The position numbers were made by a program, and so were the translations under genes. The notes below the pieces were generated by a model that worked only from the letters and a program-made list of their open reading frames with translations, had not been told where the DNA came from and searched no databases. From Candidatus Cloacimonadota bacterium (GTDB lineage: Bacteria; Cloacimonadota; Cloacimonadia; Cloacimonadales; WRIO01), in the NCBI GenBank assembly GCA_009777575.1, contig WRLO01000028.1, positions 1 through 39,983 of the forward strand: 39,983 nt of DNA, written 5' to 3'. Shown here piece by piece: positions 15,941 through 23,978 of this stretch; within the stretch, counting starts at the first letter, position 1, and every line of letters begins with the position of its first letter.

Positions 15941-16816
15941 CTATAGTTTAAACCAATTTTCTTTAGTCCAGACAAAGGGTATATATTGTTCATAATCAGG
16001 GCACAAAAGATTTGTTGGTACATAACTTACCAGCAAATTTTGTGCATTAGGATTTTGATATTCCGCAGGAATACTAAAATTTTGAAAACGTGATGATATC
16101 TCATTTATGTCTATCAATTCTCGTACACCAGGATACTCTTTTACGACTCCACTCTCTATCAAATCAATTATTATTTGAGAGCTTTCCATGGGGTTTTGAG
16201 TTATCCATGTTTGCAGATTTTTTGCATCTGTTTCAAAGTCTTCAAATATTAGGTTTCCAAAGCCTGGTAGCTTTTGAAGCTCCGAATACAAGATCAACCC
16301 AAAATGTGCAGAATCACAATTTGCTAGCAATCCGTTTTCATCCGTTTTCATAAAATAAGCGACACTATAGTTTGCCGTTTTGGAATCACTATTATTCGAC
16401 ACTAGCCAATTTTTTGTAATGTGATCAGCTAGAAACGTCCTCGGTTCTACCAGCAACGTCATCAATTGTTGAAATTTTAATAGCTTGTACATTGTTCTAT
16501 TTTCCTCCATATCTATCATGCCGCAACATATTTCATAGTATTTATCAGCATGTAGTTTTAATAAATATTTTCCTAAAAATAAATTATTCTTTTTTTTAGC
16601 TTTTATTCTTTTAAATTTCCATTCAGGGAAAGACTCGCTCCGTACCCCTACGTCAAACATTAGCTCATAAGCTATACGAAAAGGTGCTTTGACTGCATAC
16701 TCCATGTCTAACTCAATAGCACCTCCTCCTGTTTTGGCGATAGTAGAGACACTGTTCTTATATGCGATATCTGGAGACCGTAGATAGCCGCTACAAATAC
16801 CACTACGTTTTGCCAT
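15941..16816 (-). CDS. Unknown phage structural protein
   Basis: 291 aa, MAKRSGICSGYLRSPDIAY at the N-terminus; start overlaps the upstream gene by 14 bp with a weak RBS. Mixed alpha/beta, with notable segments MEYAVKAPFRIAYELMFDVG and a C-terminus rich in aromatic residues (YEQYIPFVWTKENWFKL). I do not recognise it. Order (capsid, small proteins, this, chaperone, tape measure) puts it among tail-tube or tail-completion genes. Confidence 0.75.
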   Translation of the reverse strand: MAKRSGICSGYLRSPDIAYKNSVSTIAKTGGGAIELDMEYAVKAPFRIAYELMFDVGVRSESFPEWKFKRIKAKKKNNLFLGKYLLKLHADKYYEICCGMIDMEENRTMYKLLKFQQLMTLLVEPRTFLADHITKNWLVSNNSDSKTANYSVAYFMKTDENGLLANCDSAHFGLILYSELQKLPGFGNLIFEDFETDAKNLQTWITQNPMESSQIIIDLIESGVVKEYPGVRELIDINEISSRFQNFSIPAEYQNPNAQNLLVSYVPTNLLCPDYEQYIPFVWTKENWFKL

Positions 16817-17264
16817 TTTGTTTTAAACCCAGGCGAGGTGCTACTGATTCTTGACGAAAAGGAAAAAATATCTGTTTACTGTCTAATAAAGTTTCATGAA
16901 CTACTTCAATAAAATAAACAGTTAAGTTGCTGCTTCGTTCGATGCAACTAAAACCTTTCATCTTAAAGTCTTCTAGACTCTTAACATAGAAATAAATAAT
17001 GTCTAAAAGATCCAGTGTTTTAAATTCTTTTTCTTTATTACTACATATTTCCTTTACTAAAAGAAGCAAACCAAAATTTGTGGTCTTTTTATCTAATGAC
17101 TTACTTTGAGCTTCATATTCAGCATTTACCACATTTAAGAGCAAGGCTGGAAATTTGATGATATTTACTTTGCTCTCATCTTGAGAATAATACATGTCCA
17201 CATACTTTATTTGCTGGATACTACTCAGCTGTTTTAATAGTATCTTGCTGGCTTCTTTTAGCAT
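16803..17264 (-). CDS. Putative tail completion/terminator protein
   Basis: 153 aa; RBS AGGAA. Begins with a helix (MLKEASKILLKQLSSIQQI), then strands with FPALLLNVVNAEY, LLLLVKEICSN, a helix LDLLDIIYFYVKSL and VYFIEVVHET. This beta-alpha pattern with a central 'xPALLL' strand is typical of tail terminator or Mu gp37-like proteins that cap the tail tube. Assignment by pattern and location only. Confidence 0.55.
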   Translation of the reverse strand: MLKEASKILLKQLSSIQQIKYVDMYYSQDESKVNIIKFPALLLNVVNAEYEAQSKSLDKKTTNFGLLLLVKEICSNKEKEFKTLDLLDIIYFYVKSLEDFKMKGFSCIERSSNLTVYFIEVVHETLLDSKQIFFPFRQESVAPRLGLKQNGKT

Positions 17265-17321
17265 AGAAATTCCTATTTAATCAATAACATCGCTCAATCA
17301 CGTAATACAAACTATCGACTG

Positions 17322-17642
17322 TCATCGCTTTTTGAATTTTGACAAGATGATAGGTTCTGCAAACACTGTAAACACATACTGAACAAAACTACCGATACTC
17401 TTAAAAGGACTCCGGGTTATCTTGTTTATTGCACTTGATTCCAGCTCTTGCTCCATCAGTTGTTCTACCATGACCTTCTTTTCAATTCCTGAACTCTTGT
17501 TATTTTCTTTTTCTATTTGTAAGATAAATCTTACTACGTCTGATATTATCGGGAGAAGCTCTTCATGATTCACATATTTTCGACCAAAATAAAGAAGGAC
17601 ACCTATTAGTATCACCATAAAAAGTAAATATAATGTTTCCAT
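17322..17642 (-). CDS. Small membrane protein, LLH-type holin candidate
   Basis: 106 aa from ATG 17642 (METLYLLFMVILIGVLLYF), with GGGG about nine bases upstream; an ATG at 17660 has no RBS. One strong N-terminal membrane segment, then a basic, helical cytoplasmic part (GIEKKVMVEQLMEQEL) and a basic C-terminus (LSKFKKR). One TM helix plus a charged EKK helix resembles LL-H-type holins. Its location between capsid and tail genes is odd for a holin, so other roles are possible. Confidence 0.7.
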   Translation of the reverse strand: METLYLLFMVILIGVLLYFGRKYVNHEELLPIISDVVRFILQIEKENNKSSGIEKKVMVEQLMEQELESSAINKITRSPFKSIGSFVQYVFTVFAEPIILSKFKKR

Positions 17643-17643
17643 A

Positions 17644-18162
17644 TCAAGACCCCAGATCATATTTAAAAATCATAAAGCCATCGCTACTCGATCCACCATA
17701 TTCTGTTTTTAAAGTGGCTTGAAATAATCCTTCTATTTCATATGACCATACACAAGTCCACCTACGATCATTAAAAATTAAAACAGCATCCCCCCCTTGA
17801 CTATCTATTATCAGGGTACGATTTTTTTTGTTCAATTCCTGCTCAAGCCACGCCTTTCGATGGTTGTTCACTCCTACTAATATCAATTCTACTGTATTTG
17901 TCCTTTTACCTTCCATTAGGTAATTACAAGTTTTTAGCATCTCCACATTGCTTTCGCACTTACCAGGCTTTTCTGCTAGGTCACTAAAGACATCAAAACT
18001 TTCTAGCTCGGCGTCTTTGGTTGTTTTTGTAGCAAATTTTGTCGATGCTTCTAATTGGGAATAGCCACCATCTGCTACATACAATTTACCTGCTGAAAAC
18101 TTTGATAAAGTTTCTGAAAAATCAGATACGGTATTGGGTAATTCAATTTTTGTTGTTGGCAT
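17644..18162 (-). CDS. Unknown head-region protein following the capsid gene
   Basis: 172 aa; RBS GGAGATAAAAAAA. Starts MPTTKIELPNTVSDFSETL; beta-rich with LYVADGGYSQLEASTKF, a helix HRKAWLEQELNKKNR and a C-terminal GGSSSDGFMIFKYDL. Similar in size to decoration or head-tail joining proteins. Not recognised. It is the first gene after the major capsid protein, across an 82-base gap with a palindromic repeat. Confidence 0.75.
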   Translation of the reverse strand: MPTTKIELPNTVSDFSETLSKFSAGKLYVADGGYSQLEASTKFATKTTKDAELESFDVFSDLAEKPGKCESNVEMLKTCNYLMEGKRTNTVELILVGVNNHRKAWLEQELNKKNRTLIIDSQGGDAVLIFNDRRWTCVWSYEIEGLFQATLKTEYGGSSSDGFMIFKYDLGS

Positions 18163-18194
18163 TTTTTTTATCTCCTTAAATCTGTATTAAATCC

Positions 18195-18242
18195 GTCCCT
18201 ATTTCTGTAGGGAACGAACTTGTGCGTTCCGCATGCGACAAC
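18195..18242. repeat. Dispersed palindromic repeat, copy 2
   Basis: GTCCCTATTTCTGTAGGGA (hairpin) overlaps the core GGAACGAAC-TT-GTGCGTTCC (18211-18230, one arm mismatch), followed by GCATGCGACA. It lies in the gap after the capsid gene, where a stem-loop could attenuate transcription or protect the capsid mRNA end. Confidence 0.8.
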
Positions 18243-18244
18243 TA

Positions 18245-19114
18245 TCAATTATCCCTCATTGTCACGACAAAATTTGGTTCTTGTGCTGTGAGTCCAAATA
18301 CAGAATATATGTTCATTTTATCTCCAGGAAGTCCTGCATCTGGTGACGTTTTGACACCAAACTCTTTTTGCCTAGCAAAACCTATAGAAAGAGTGCTATA
18401 AAAAACAGAAACCTCTTTTGTGTTTTGTGCTTCCGTATCACTAATAAGTCCATTTTCAGCAATTTTTGGCATGTCCTGAACAAGGATAATGTCAAAGCCC
18501 ATGAGCCTACCGATAACACCTTCTTTGACAGCGTTTGTATCTTTTATTTTATCACGTGAGATGAAGCCTTCAATGTCATAAAGTTGTGATTCATGCTCTA
18601 CGCAAAGTGCCGCATATCGCCCGCGTCTGGGAGCTTTTTTAGCATTCAGGATTTTCCGCGCCTTCATAAAGTCTGATTTTTGGAGTTTTGTTCCTGTGCT
18701 GAGCTTGATTTTGTTTTCACTTTTTGAGATCATTTCTTTTATGATTTCATCGTCATACAGTTCGAGTAATGCATCTTTTGCTTTTGTCGCACATTCTTTC
18801 TGTATATTTACATTTGACATAGATTCTTCGATGTCACTTATGACGAATGAGACTCCAAACTCTTTGTCAAAAGGAATATGTATACTCGATTTTTCAATAC
18901 GAGCAAAGTCCTTGTCTGCAATAGGTAATTTTTGGGCTTCTAACAAGCCTAGCTTTGGACCATGGTAACCATCAGCTTTTTTTCCGTTTGTAAAAGGCGT
19001 ATAGTCCGTGATACTGTTTAGGACATATTGTGTCTCTTGCAATGCCTTTATCATGGAGTCGTGCGTTCTGTCTCCGAATAGTTTTGGATAAAAATTATCT
19101 ACAGTATTAGGCAT
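18245..19114 (-). CDS. Major capsid protein
   Basis: 289 aa; RBS GGAGG, start overlapping the protease stop (TAATG). HK97-fold type features: an N-terminal arm (MPNTVDNFYPKLFGDRTHDS), an E-loop-like segment, a helix ATKAKDALLELYDDEII, the A/P-domain pattern GRYAALCVEHESQLYDIE, GRLMGFDIILVQDMPK and a final beta strand IGFARQKEFGVKTSP. GRY..L......L and G..MGFDII are recurrent in capsid proteins of this class. It follows the gpI-like protease/scaffold as in Mu. Good confidence from order plus pattern. Confidence 0.88.
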   Translation of the reverse strand: MPNTVDNFYPKLFGDRTHDSMIKALQETQYVLNSITDYTPFTNGKKADGYHGPKLGLLEAQKLPIADKDFARIEKSSIHIPFDKEFGVSFVISDIEESMSNVNIQKECATKAKDALLELYDDEIIKEMISKSENKIKLSTGTKLQKSDFMKARKILNAKKAPRRGRYAALCVEHESQLYDIEGFISRDKIKDTNAVKEGVIGRLMGFDIILVQDMPKIAENGLISDTEAQNTKEVSVFYSTLSIGFARQKEFGVKTSPDAGLPGDKMNIYSVFGLTAQEPNFVVTMRDN

Positions 19115-20112
19115 TATGTACCTCCATTTGCGTAATAGTTTTCTCTTATTTTCTCAAGCTCAGAGGGAAATTTTTCGATGTACTCTGATAATAACACGGG
19201 GTTGTTTATGAGTTCACTATATACAACCTTTTTGTTTTCATGATTATTGGTGGGAAGCTCCATTTCCCCTTGGGGAGCTCGGACGACAGAGTTTTCCTTT
19301 ACAAATTCATCATAAAGTGATCGATCTTTTTTGTAAAGAGATAATGCCCATGTTTTTTGATCCTCACGGAGCTGGGCGTTTGCGATGGCTAGATTGACAG
19401 CATTTTCTGCGATAGATTCATTTTGACTGAGGATGTCTTTTTCTAGTTTTTCTTTTAACTTCAAAAGCTCTATATTTTGTGATTTCAGAGCTTCATTTTG
19501 TTTTACCAGTTCAGTATTTGCATGCATGATACCTTTTGTCGTGTCTAAGATATCGTCTTCTGAACAAGATAAAATTTTACATAGATTTTTGATTTCCATA
19601 GATACTCCTTCTTGTGTTTTATATGTATGGTTGTTTTTAAAAAATGTCGTGTTTAGAATAACTGGCAGCTCCTTTAAAAAAGGGGTGTTTGTGAGTGCCA
19701 CAGAGTGTAGTGTGACGTTTCGCATTCTTTTAGTTCCATCCTCGATGACATAAACAGGGCTCAGGTATCGGTATTCTTTGTTGTTAATTCTATTCATACC
19801 TTCGGGGGTAAATTCTACTTCGATTTCTAAGTTTCCACCATTCACAATCATCTTTTTGCCCCAGCCAGCTGCTATTGAGTTTCCCCCAAGAGAAAGACTG
19901 TTGTGGTCGTAGTCAAACAATACATCTCTTTTTTGATATTCAAAATCCGCTTTTATATTTTGCAAATCTTCATTTGAAATATGAAATTTGCCTGACCAGT
20001 GATCCCATTCGCCAGTGACACCAGCCACCACCTTTATAATATTTGAATCTCCTGACATGCCTGATAGAGATAGCTCGATGTTTTTGCATGAAATTAATAT
20101 TGTTTCAGCCAT
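19114..20112 (-). CDS. Mu gpI-like head maturation protease/scaffold
   Basis: 332 aa from ATG 20112 (MAETILISCKN), chosen because GGAGG lies seven bases upstream; the frame extends to 20184 without an RBS. Matches the Mu-like prophage I protein pattern: VTGEWDHWSGKFHIS, RDVLFDYDHNSLSLGG, AAGWGKKMIVNGGNLEIEVE, MNRINNKEYRYLSPVYVIED and HSVALTNTPFLKELP. The C-terminal half is a long coiled coil (NEALKSQNIELLKLKEKLEK), expected of a scaffold fused to the protease. It is the first gene of the minus-strand structural operon, directly before the capsid gene. Confidence 0.92.
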   Translation of the reverse strand: MAETILISCKNIELSLSGMSGDSNIIKVVAGVTGEWDHWSGKFHISNEDLQNIKADFEYQKRDVLFDYDHNSLSLGGNSIAAGWGKKMIVNGGNLEIEVEFTPEGMNRINNKEYRYLSPVYVIEDGTKRMRNVTLHSVALTNTPFLKELPVILNTTFFKNNHTYKTQEGVSMEIKNLCKILSCSEDDILDTTKGIMHANTELVKQNEALKSQNIELLKLKEKLEKDILSQNESIAENAVNLAIANAQLREDQKTWALSLYKKDRSLYDEFVKENSVVRAPQGEMELPTNNHENKKVVYSELINNPVLLSEYIEKFPSELEKIRENYYANGGT

Positions 20113-20297
20113 AAATCCTCCGCTTTGTATAACATTAAAACAAAAAATCAAAAGAGGTTCATTTTTACAAGTCAATTTATGCACATTTACATATATACAA
20201 AAAAGAGGGATAGCTGAAGCTTAAATGCTTGCTTTTTACTTGACAGAATTATCTGTAATAATTTTTGTGGGTAAAATATTTAGTAGGAGGTAAAAAA
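20113..20297. promoter_or_regulatory. Divergent control region between structural and terminase transcripts
   Basis: 185 bases without a gene between the leftward protease gene and the rightward zinc-ribbon gene. Rightward: TTGACA at 20240-20245 but no good -10 at 17 bases; TAAAAT lies farther on. Leftward: TTGACT (20175-20170) with a poor -10. Late promoters that need a phage activator often look like this. No strong palindrome seen. Confidence 0.4.
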
Positions 20298-20468
20298 ATG
20301 ATATGCTCCGTTTGTAAACAAAAAATGAAAGTAGTTAGAACTATTCGCATAGACGATGAACGAACAATGCGAATAAATTTTTGCGACAATTGCAACAGTA
20401 CTGTTGACAGTATCGAATTGACTTGCAACGACTTCAAAGAGAATTATAGTAAAAAATATTCCTCATAA
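20298..20468 (+). CDS. Small zinc-ribbon protein (NrdR-N/Ogr-like)
   Basis: 56 aa from ATG 20298 (RBS AGGAGG); the longer frame from 20265 starts before the RBS. Four cysteines in two CxxC pairs: MICSVCKQKM and FCDNCNST, separated by VVRTIRIDDERTMRIN. This CxxC-(T)R-x-R-CxxC layout is like the NrdR N-terminal ribbon and the Ogr/Delta late activators of P2-like phages. It opens the terminase transcript and faces the structural operon, which fits a DNA-binding regulator of late genes; that role is inference. Confidence 0.78.
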   Translation: MICSVCKQKMKVVRTIRIDDERTMRINFCDNCNSTVDSIELTCNDFKENYSKKYSS

Positions 20469-20479
20469 CGGGTGAAAAT

Positions 20480-20881
20480 ATGCCAAAAGAAAAAAAATCG
20501 AATGACAGAACAATGCAAGATAGAATAAAAGAGATGCTATCACTAGTGACTAAAATGTCCAGAAATGAATTGATACAACATTTTCAAAAATGGAACCTCT
20601 CCGATAGGCAGATCGATAACTATATCAGTCAATGCAACAAGATATTAAAAAGTGAATTTGAAAAGTTTATGCCAAACGCAGCAGCATACATTTACAACAA
20701 CAGGCTCGAGATTTATAAACAGGCGTTGTGCAATGACGATTTTGTAATAGCTCGTGGAATACTGTCGGATTTGGCAAAAATGACTGGTGCTGATACTACG
20801 AGTGTTGACTTGACCTCAAAAGGAAAATCAATCACAGGTTTTACCATAACAATAGCAAATGAAAATACCTTTGACGATTGA
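20480..20881 (+). CDS. Terminase small subunit-like protein
   Basis: 133 aa; GGGTG upstream. Helical N-terminus with an HTH-like stretch (MSRNELIQHFQKWNLSDRQI), then KFMPNAAAYIYNNRLEIYKQ and ARGILSDLAKMTG, patterns frequent in small terminase subunits of the PBSX/Terminase_5 kind. They recognise pac/cos DNA and activate the large subunit. The last 23 bp overlap the large-subunit gene, supporting the pairing. Confidence 0.82.
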   Translation: MPKEKKSNDRTMQDRIKEMLSLVTKMSRNELIQHFQKWNLSDRQIDNYISQCNKILKSEFEKFMPNAAAYIYNNRLEIYKQALCNDDFVIARGILSDLAKMTGADTTSVDLTSKGKSITGFTITIANENTFDD

Positions 20882-22097
20882 CCCTGAGGTGTTCAATCAA
20901 ATTTATATACCAGCTCTAAAACAAAAGAGCAGGTACCAGATTTATTATGGGGGAGCAGGTAGCGGAAAATCGGTCTTTGTTGCTCAAAAAATATTGATCC
21001 TATTCTTTAAAGGTGGACACAATTTTCTGGTAGTCAGGCAAGTAAGCAAATCAAACAGACACAGCACATTTGCTCTGCTTAAACAACTACTCACCATGTA
21101 TAAAATACCAGCTGACTGGTATAAAATTAATAAAACAGAAATGTTGATTACAAACACTATAAATGGTTCTCAAATTATTTGTAGCGGATTGGATGATGTG
21201 GAAAAATTGAAGTCCTTTACTTTTGAACATGGAATATTGACTGACATCTGGGTAGAAGAAGCCAGCGAAATAAAGGAAAGTGACATGGTGCAACTCGATC
21301 TTAGGCTACGTGGAAAATCAAACGTCCCATTTACAATGACATTGACTTTCAATCCTATCGACATAAATTTCTGGGCAAAAAAACGTTTTTTTGATGAACA
21401 CAAAGAAAACACCTATATTCTCAAAACTACTTATAAAGACAATAGATTCCTTGACGAAGAATACATAAAAATATTGGAAAACTTAAAAGAAAAAGACTTT
21501 CTTTACTATAGTGTTTACGCACTCGGAGAATGGGGGGTGCTCGGAAACAAAATCTATCATAACTATGTAATACACGATTTTGATATCGATAAATTTAGCG
21601 ACTTTGCACTAGGAATAGATTTTGGGTTCAACAACCCGTCTGCTGTCCTAAAAATGGCAATGTATGACAACGAAATCTATGTGTGCGATGAAATCTATGA
21701 AAGCCGTTTAACAAATTCGGAACTAATAAAAAAGGTCGAAAATAAATTTGGCAAAAACATCAGAACAAAAGCTGATTGTGCAGAAGCAGATCGAATAGAT
21801 GAATTTAGAAAGGCTGGGGTTTTTATAGAAGGCTGTAAAAAAGGGGCATATAGTGTAAAAGATGGCATAGATTATCTGAGAGGCATCAAAATACATATTC
21901 ATAAATCAAACTGCCATGAATCAGCAAATGAAATAAAAAGCTATAAATACCGTGAGGATAAAAACGGAAATGTTCTAGATGAACCTGTCAAATTTAAAGA
22001 CCACGCTATGGATGCTATGAGATACGGAAGCGAATTTTGGAGACGTGAACTTAAAGGAGAATTTAAAATTGAGACTTTCGGAAAATATGATTATTAA
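20859..22097 (+). CDS. Terminase large subunit (PBSX/Terminase_3 type)
   Basis: 412 aa packaging motor. ATPase: Walker A YYGGAGSGKSVF (residues 31-38), VVRQVSKSNRHST, Walker B region GILTDIWVEEASE, coupling motif MTLTFNPI. RNase H-like nuclease: FALGIDFGFNNPSA (first Asp), TKADCAEADRIDEF (second acidic), FKDHAMDAMRYG (last Asp). All catalytic motifs are present. This family differs from the Mu gp28 terminase even though the head genes are Mu-like, so the phage is mosaic. No clear RBS before ATG 20859; translation is probably coupled to the small subunit. Confidence 0.95.
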   Translation: MKIPLTIDPEVFNQIYIPALKQKSRYQIYYGGAGSGKSVFVAQKILILFFKGGHNFLVVRQVSKSNRHSTFALLKQLLTMYKIPADWYKINKTEMLITNTINGSQIICSGLDDVEKLKSFTFEHGILTDIWVEEASEIKESDMVQLDLRLRGKSNVPFTMTLTFNPIDINFWAKKRFFDEHKENTYILKTTYKDNRFLDEEYIKILENLKEKDFLYYSVYALGEWGVLGNKIYHNYVIHDFDIDKFSDFALGIDFGFNNPSAVLKMAMYDNEIYVCDEIYESRLTNSELIKKVENKFGKNIRTKADCAEADRIDEFRKAGVFIEGCKKGAYSVKDGIDYLRGIKIHIHKSNCHESANEIKSYKYREDKNGNVLDEPVKFKDHAMDAMRYGSEFWRRELKGEFKIETFGKYDY

Positions 22098-22200
22098 CAT
22101 TATATTCTCTCATTTTATCGCTCCTTATAGTTATTTATAACCTTTTATAACCATCTTTTTTTACTTATCCTTTTTGTCAAGAGGTTTTTCAGTCCGTAGA
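22063..22200 (-). promoter_or_regulatory. Orphan promoter-leader copy antisense to the end of the terminase gene
   Basis: On the minus strand: a TTGACA box (22180-22175), 24 bases later TTATAA, then AAGGAGCGATAAA and an ATG (22113) opening a 16-codon frame (MREYNVNNHIFRKSQF) that ends inside the terminase gene. The layout, spacing and several stretches are shared with the leader of the 27017 gene (TTGACA at 27101, 24 bases, TTATAA, AAGGAG, ATG). It looks like the upstream region of a lost minus-strand gene joined to the terminase 3' end. Confidence 0.5.
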
Positions 22201-22320
22201 GAACGCATTTATCCGTTCCTATTCCTGTAGGGAACGCACTTGTGCGTTCCACAATCAGCACCCCCGCCCCCGATCGATAACATCGCCCGATACCGTAGCG
22301 GAGATCTCCGATCTACGACA
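22194..22320. repeat. Palindrome cluster in the 346-base gap after the terminase
   Basis: The gap 22098-22443 holds no convincing gene. It contains a degenerate copy (GTAGAGAACGCATTT..CCGTTCC, from 22196), a perfect copy of the dispersed palindrome (GGAACGCAC-TT-GTGCGTTCC, 22231-22250), and another element, CCGTAG-CGGAGATCTCCG-ATCTACGACA, whose 12-bp centre (22299-22310) is a perfect palindrome. It ends in C-rich sequence with a repeated CCTGTAC. This is the most repeat-dense stretch of the window. Confidence 0.8.
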
Positions 22321-22443
22321 AAAATCAGCATCCAATTTCCAAATCGAAAAACCCGCACCCAATCTAGTTTTCTGATACCTTCCCTGTACGGCCCCTGTAC
22401 CGATTCCTAAAATAAGCAGGATAGATGCGGGTAATTTCAGTTA

Positions 22444-23064
22444 TTAACTGCCAGAACCGATTGGTGAAATGATGTTATTCCCTAATATGAAAGCGGAAAC
22501 GGTCATCCTATTAACACCTAATCGTTTTGCCATTTCTTTTTTAGTAACTTTTGCTTCAAGCAAAAATTTTATCTCGGCTTCTCGACCTGTAAGCTTTTTG
22601 ATTTTTGACTTACGACCCTTGGGACGACCCAATACTACTCCTTCTGCCCTTTTTCGTGCAAGTGCTTCTTTCGTGCGTTGTGAAATAAGGTTTCTTTCTA
22701 TTTCCGCAGAAAGACCAAATGCAAAGGCAAGGACTTTGCAATTTATATCATTACCAAGTCTATAATTGTCCTTTATCGTCCAAACCTGAATATCCTTTTC
22801 CATACATTGGTTTAAAACACCCATGATCATCAGCAAATTTCTCCCCAGTCGAGATAGTTCAGAACAAACTAATATATCTCCTTGTTTCATCGTTTTTAGA
22901 AGTTTCCCCAGTTCTCTATCACTAACCAGTTTTGATCCTGAAATACATTCCTCTACCCACTTATTGATAACCATTACATTTCTCTCACAGAAACGATTGA
23001 TTTCATACCTTTGATTTTCCACTGATTGTTTGTCTGTAGAAACTCTAATATAACCGTATACCAT
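22444..23064 (-). CDS. Serine recombinase (resolvase/invertase family)
   Basis: 206 aa; RBS AGGAGG, placed at the end of the upstream gene. N-terminal catalytic domain: YGYIRVSTDKQSVENQ with the nucleophile Ser, LVCSELSRLGRNLL, and AFAFGLSAEIERNLISQRTK (helix E). Then GRPKGRKSKI and a C-terminal HTH (TKKEMAKRLGVNRMTVSAFI). Full length for Hin/Gin/Pin-like enzymes or small resolvases. The phage already has a tyrosine integrase, so this may invert or resolve DNA, or be a passenger. No clear pair of inverted crossover sites was seen. Confidence 0.92.
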   Translation of the reverse strand: MVYGYIRVSTDKQSVENQRYEINRFCERNVMVINKWVEECISGSKLVSDRELGKLLKTMKQGDILVCSELSRLGRNLLMIMGVLNQCMEKDIQVWTIKDNYRLGNDINCKVLAFAFGLSAEIERNLISQRTKEALARKRAEGVVLGRPKGRKSKIKKLTGREAEIKFLLEAKVTKKEMAKRLGVNRMTVSAFILGNNIISPIGSGS

Positions 23065-23065
23065 T

Positions 23066-23362
23066 CTAGCCTCCTGTTAGGTCTTTCAACAATCCAACAC
23101 CTTCTTGACCATATCGTTTTGAAATAAACTCAGCCATCGACATAGCCTCATTGTACTCGTCTAAAAATTTATCCTTTAGATCCTCATCAAATTTAAAAAT
23201 ATCAAAGATTATTCTCCTAAACAAGAGACCTTGTATCTTTTCATATTCGTTAAAATAATTTGCAAATTCAAAGGGCCAAAATATTTGATCGAAATATTTT
23301 TGCACTCTTTTCAAGTTAAACAAAGTGAATGCCATGTCAATCTTTACATACTCTCTATCCAT
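23066..23362 (-). CDS. Unknown small protein upstream of the recombinase
   Basis: 98 aa; RBS AAGGTG. Helical, rich in Phe/Tyr (QKYFDQIFWPFEFANYFNEY), ends GLLKDLTGG. The next gene's RBS is inside its last codons, so the two are coupled. No family recognised; the location in the replication operon suggests a DNA-metabolism role. Confidence 0.75.
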   Translation of the reverse strand: MDREYVKIDMAFTLFNLKRVQKYFDQIFWPFEFANYFNEYEKIQGLLFRRIIFDIFKFDEDLKDKFLDEYNEAMSMAEFISKRYGQEGVGLLKDLTGG

Positions 23363-23376
23363 TATCCATTCACCTT

Positions 23377-23401
23377 TTATGCGAACGCATACGTTCCCTA
23401 C
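23377..23401. repeat. Dispersed palindromic repeat, copy 5
   Basis: On the minus strand GTAGGGAACGTATGCGTTCGCAT: the same GTAGGGAACG...CGTTC core as the other copies, with a shortened centre. It covers the last bases of the RusA gene and the gap before the 23066-23362 gene. Confidence 0.75.
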
Positions 23402-23880
23402 TTGTCTTCAAAAATATGGATAACAATTCTATTGCTTTTGTCATAACACTTTCTTTTTGACACATAGGTTACTTGCCTATCATCATGCCAGGCTACTTTG
23501 TTTAAAGCATCTAAAATAGCCTTTTCGATGTTGTCGGTGTCGGGCTTTTTAGGATAGGGTTCGTAACATTTATTGACGATTCTCTTTTTTTCTTTTTGTG
23601 AGGTACTCGTTGGAATGGCAAAACAAAATTTCATTAAAATAGCTACGGGACAAGTGAAAATATGCCTCGAGTTTGATTTGTATATCCATCTTATGAGCTT
23701 CTGAAACTCCTTTGTTTTGTTGGGTGTGTAGTTATGCCCTAAATATGCCGTACGATGTCTTTCTTGACCTATCGGTCTGGTGTCAATTTCAAAGGAAACG
23801 ACATCCAAAGCAGCGAAATCATTTATGAGCTTTTGCAGAGCTTGGATTTCAAAATTTATGTCATGAATAAATGAGTTCAA
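23398..23880 (-). CDS. RusA-family Holliday junction resolvase
   Basis: 160 aa from a TTG start, supported by AGGGGAG eight bases upstream. RusA pattern: VVSFEIDTRPIGQERHRTAY near residue 30, PVAILMKFCFAIP, and the catalytic stretch KPDTDNIEKAILDALNK followed by WHDDRQVTYVSKRKCY. The conserved acidic residues (DTDN..K, D..N, DD.Q) are present. It cuts four-way junctions during phage recombination and fits with the YqaJ/RecT genes elsewhere. A palindromic repeat overlaps its 3' end. Confidence 0.92.
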   Translation of the reverse strand: MNSFIHDINFEIQALQKLINDFAALDVVSFEIDTRPIGQERHRTAYLGHNYTPNKTKEFQKLIRWIYKSNSRHIFTCPVAILMKFCFAIPTSTSQKEKKRIVNKCYEPYPKKPDTDNIEKAILDALNKVAWHDDRQVTYVSKRKCYDKSNRIVIHIFEDK

Positions 23881-23978
23881 TCTACACTCTCCCCTAATCC
23901 AGTTTCCGATGAAAATTTAGAGTGTTTTTCACCCATTCCTGTCGATTTATTGAAACATATTGAAACATATCTCACCCC

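Noticed and set aside
22196..22320. CRISPR or tRNA in the palindrome-rich gap
   Set aside because: Only two or three unequal palindromes, no regular spacing, no cloverleaf or CCA end.
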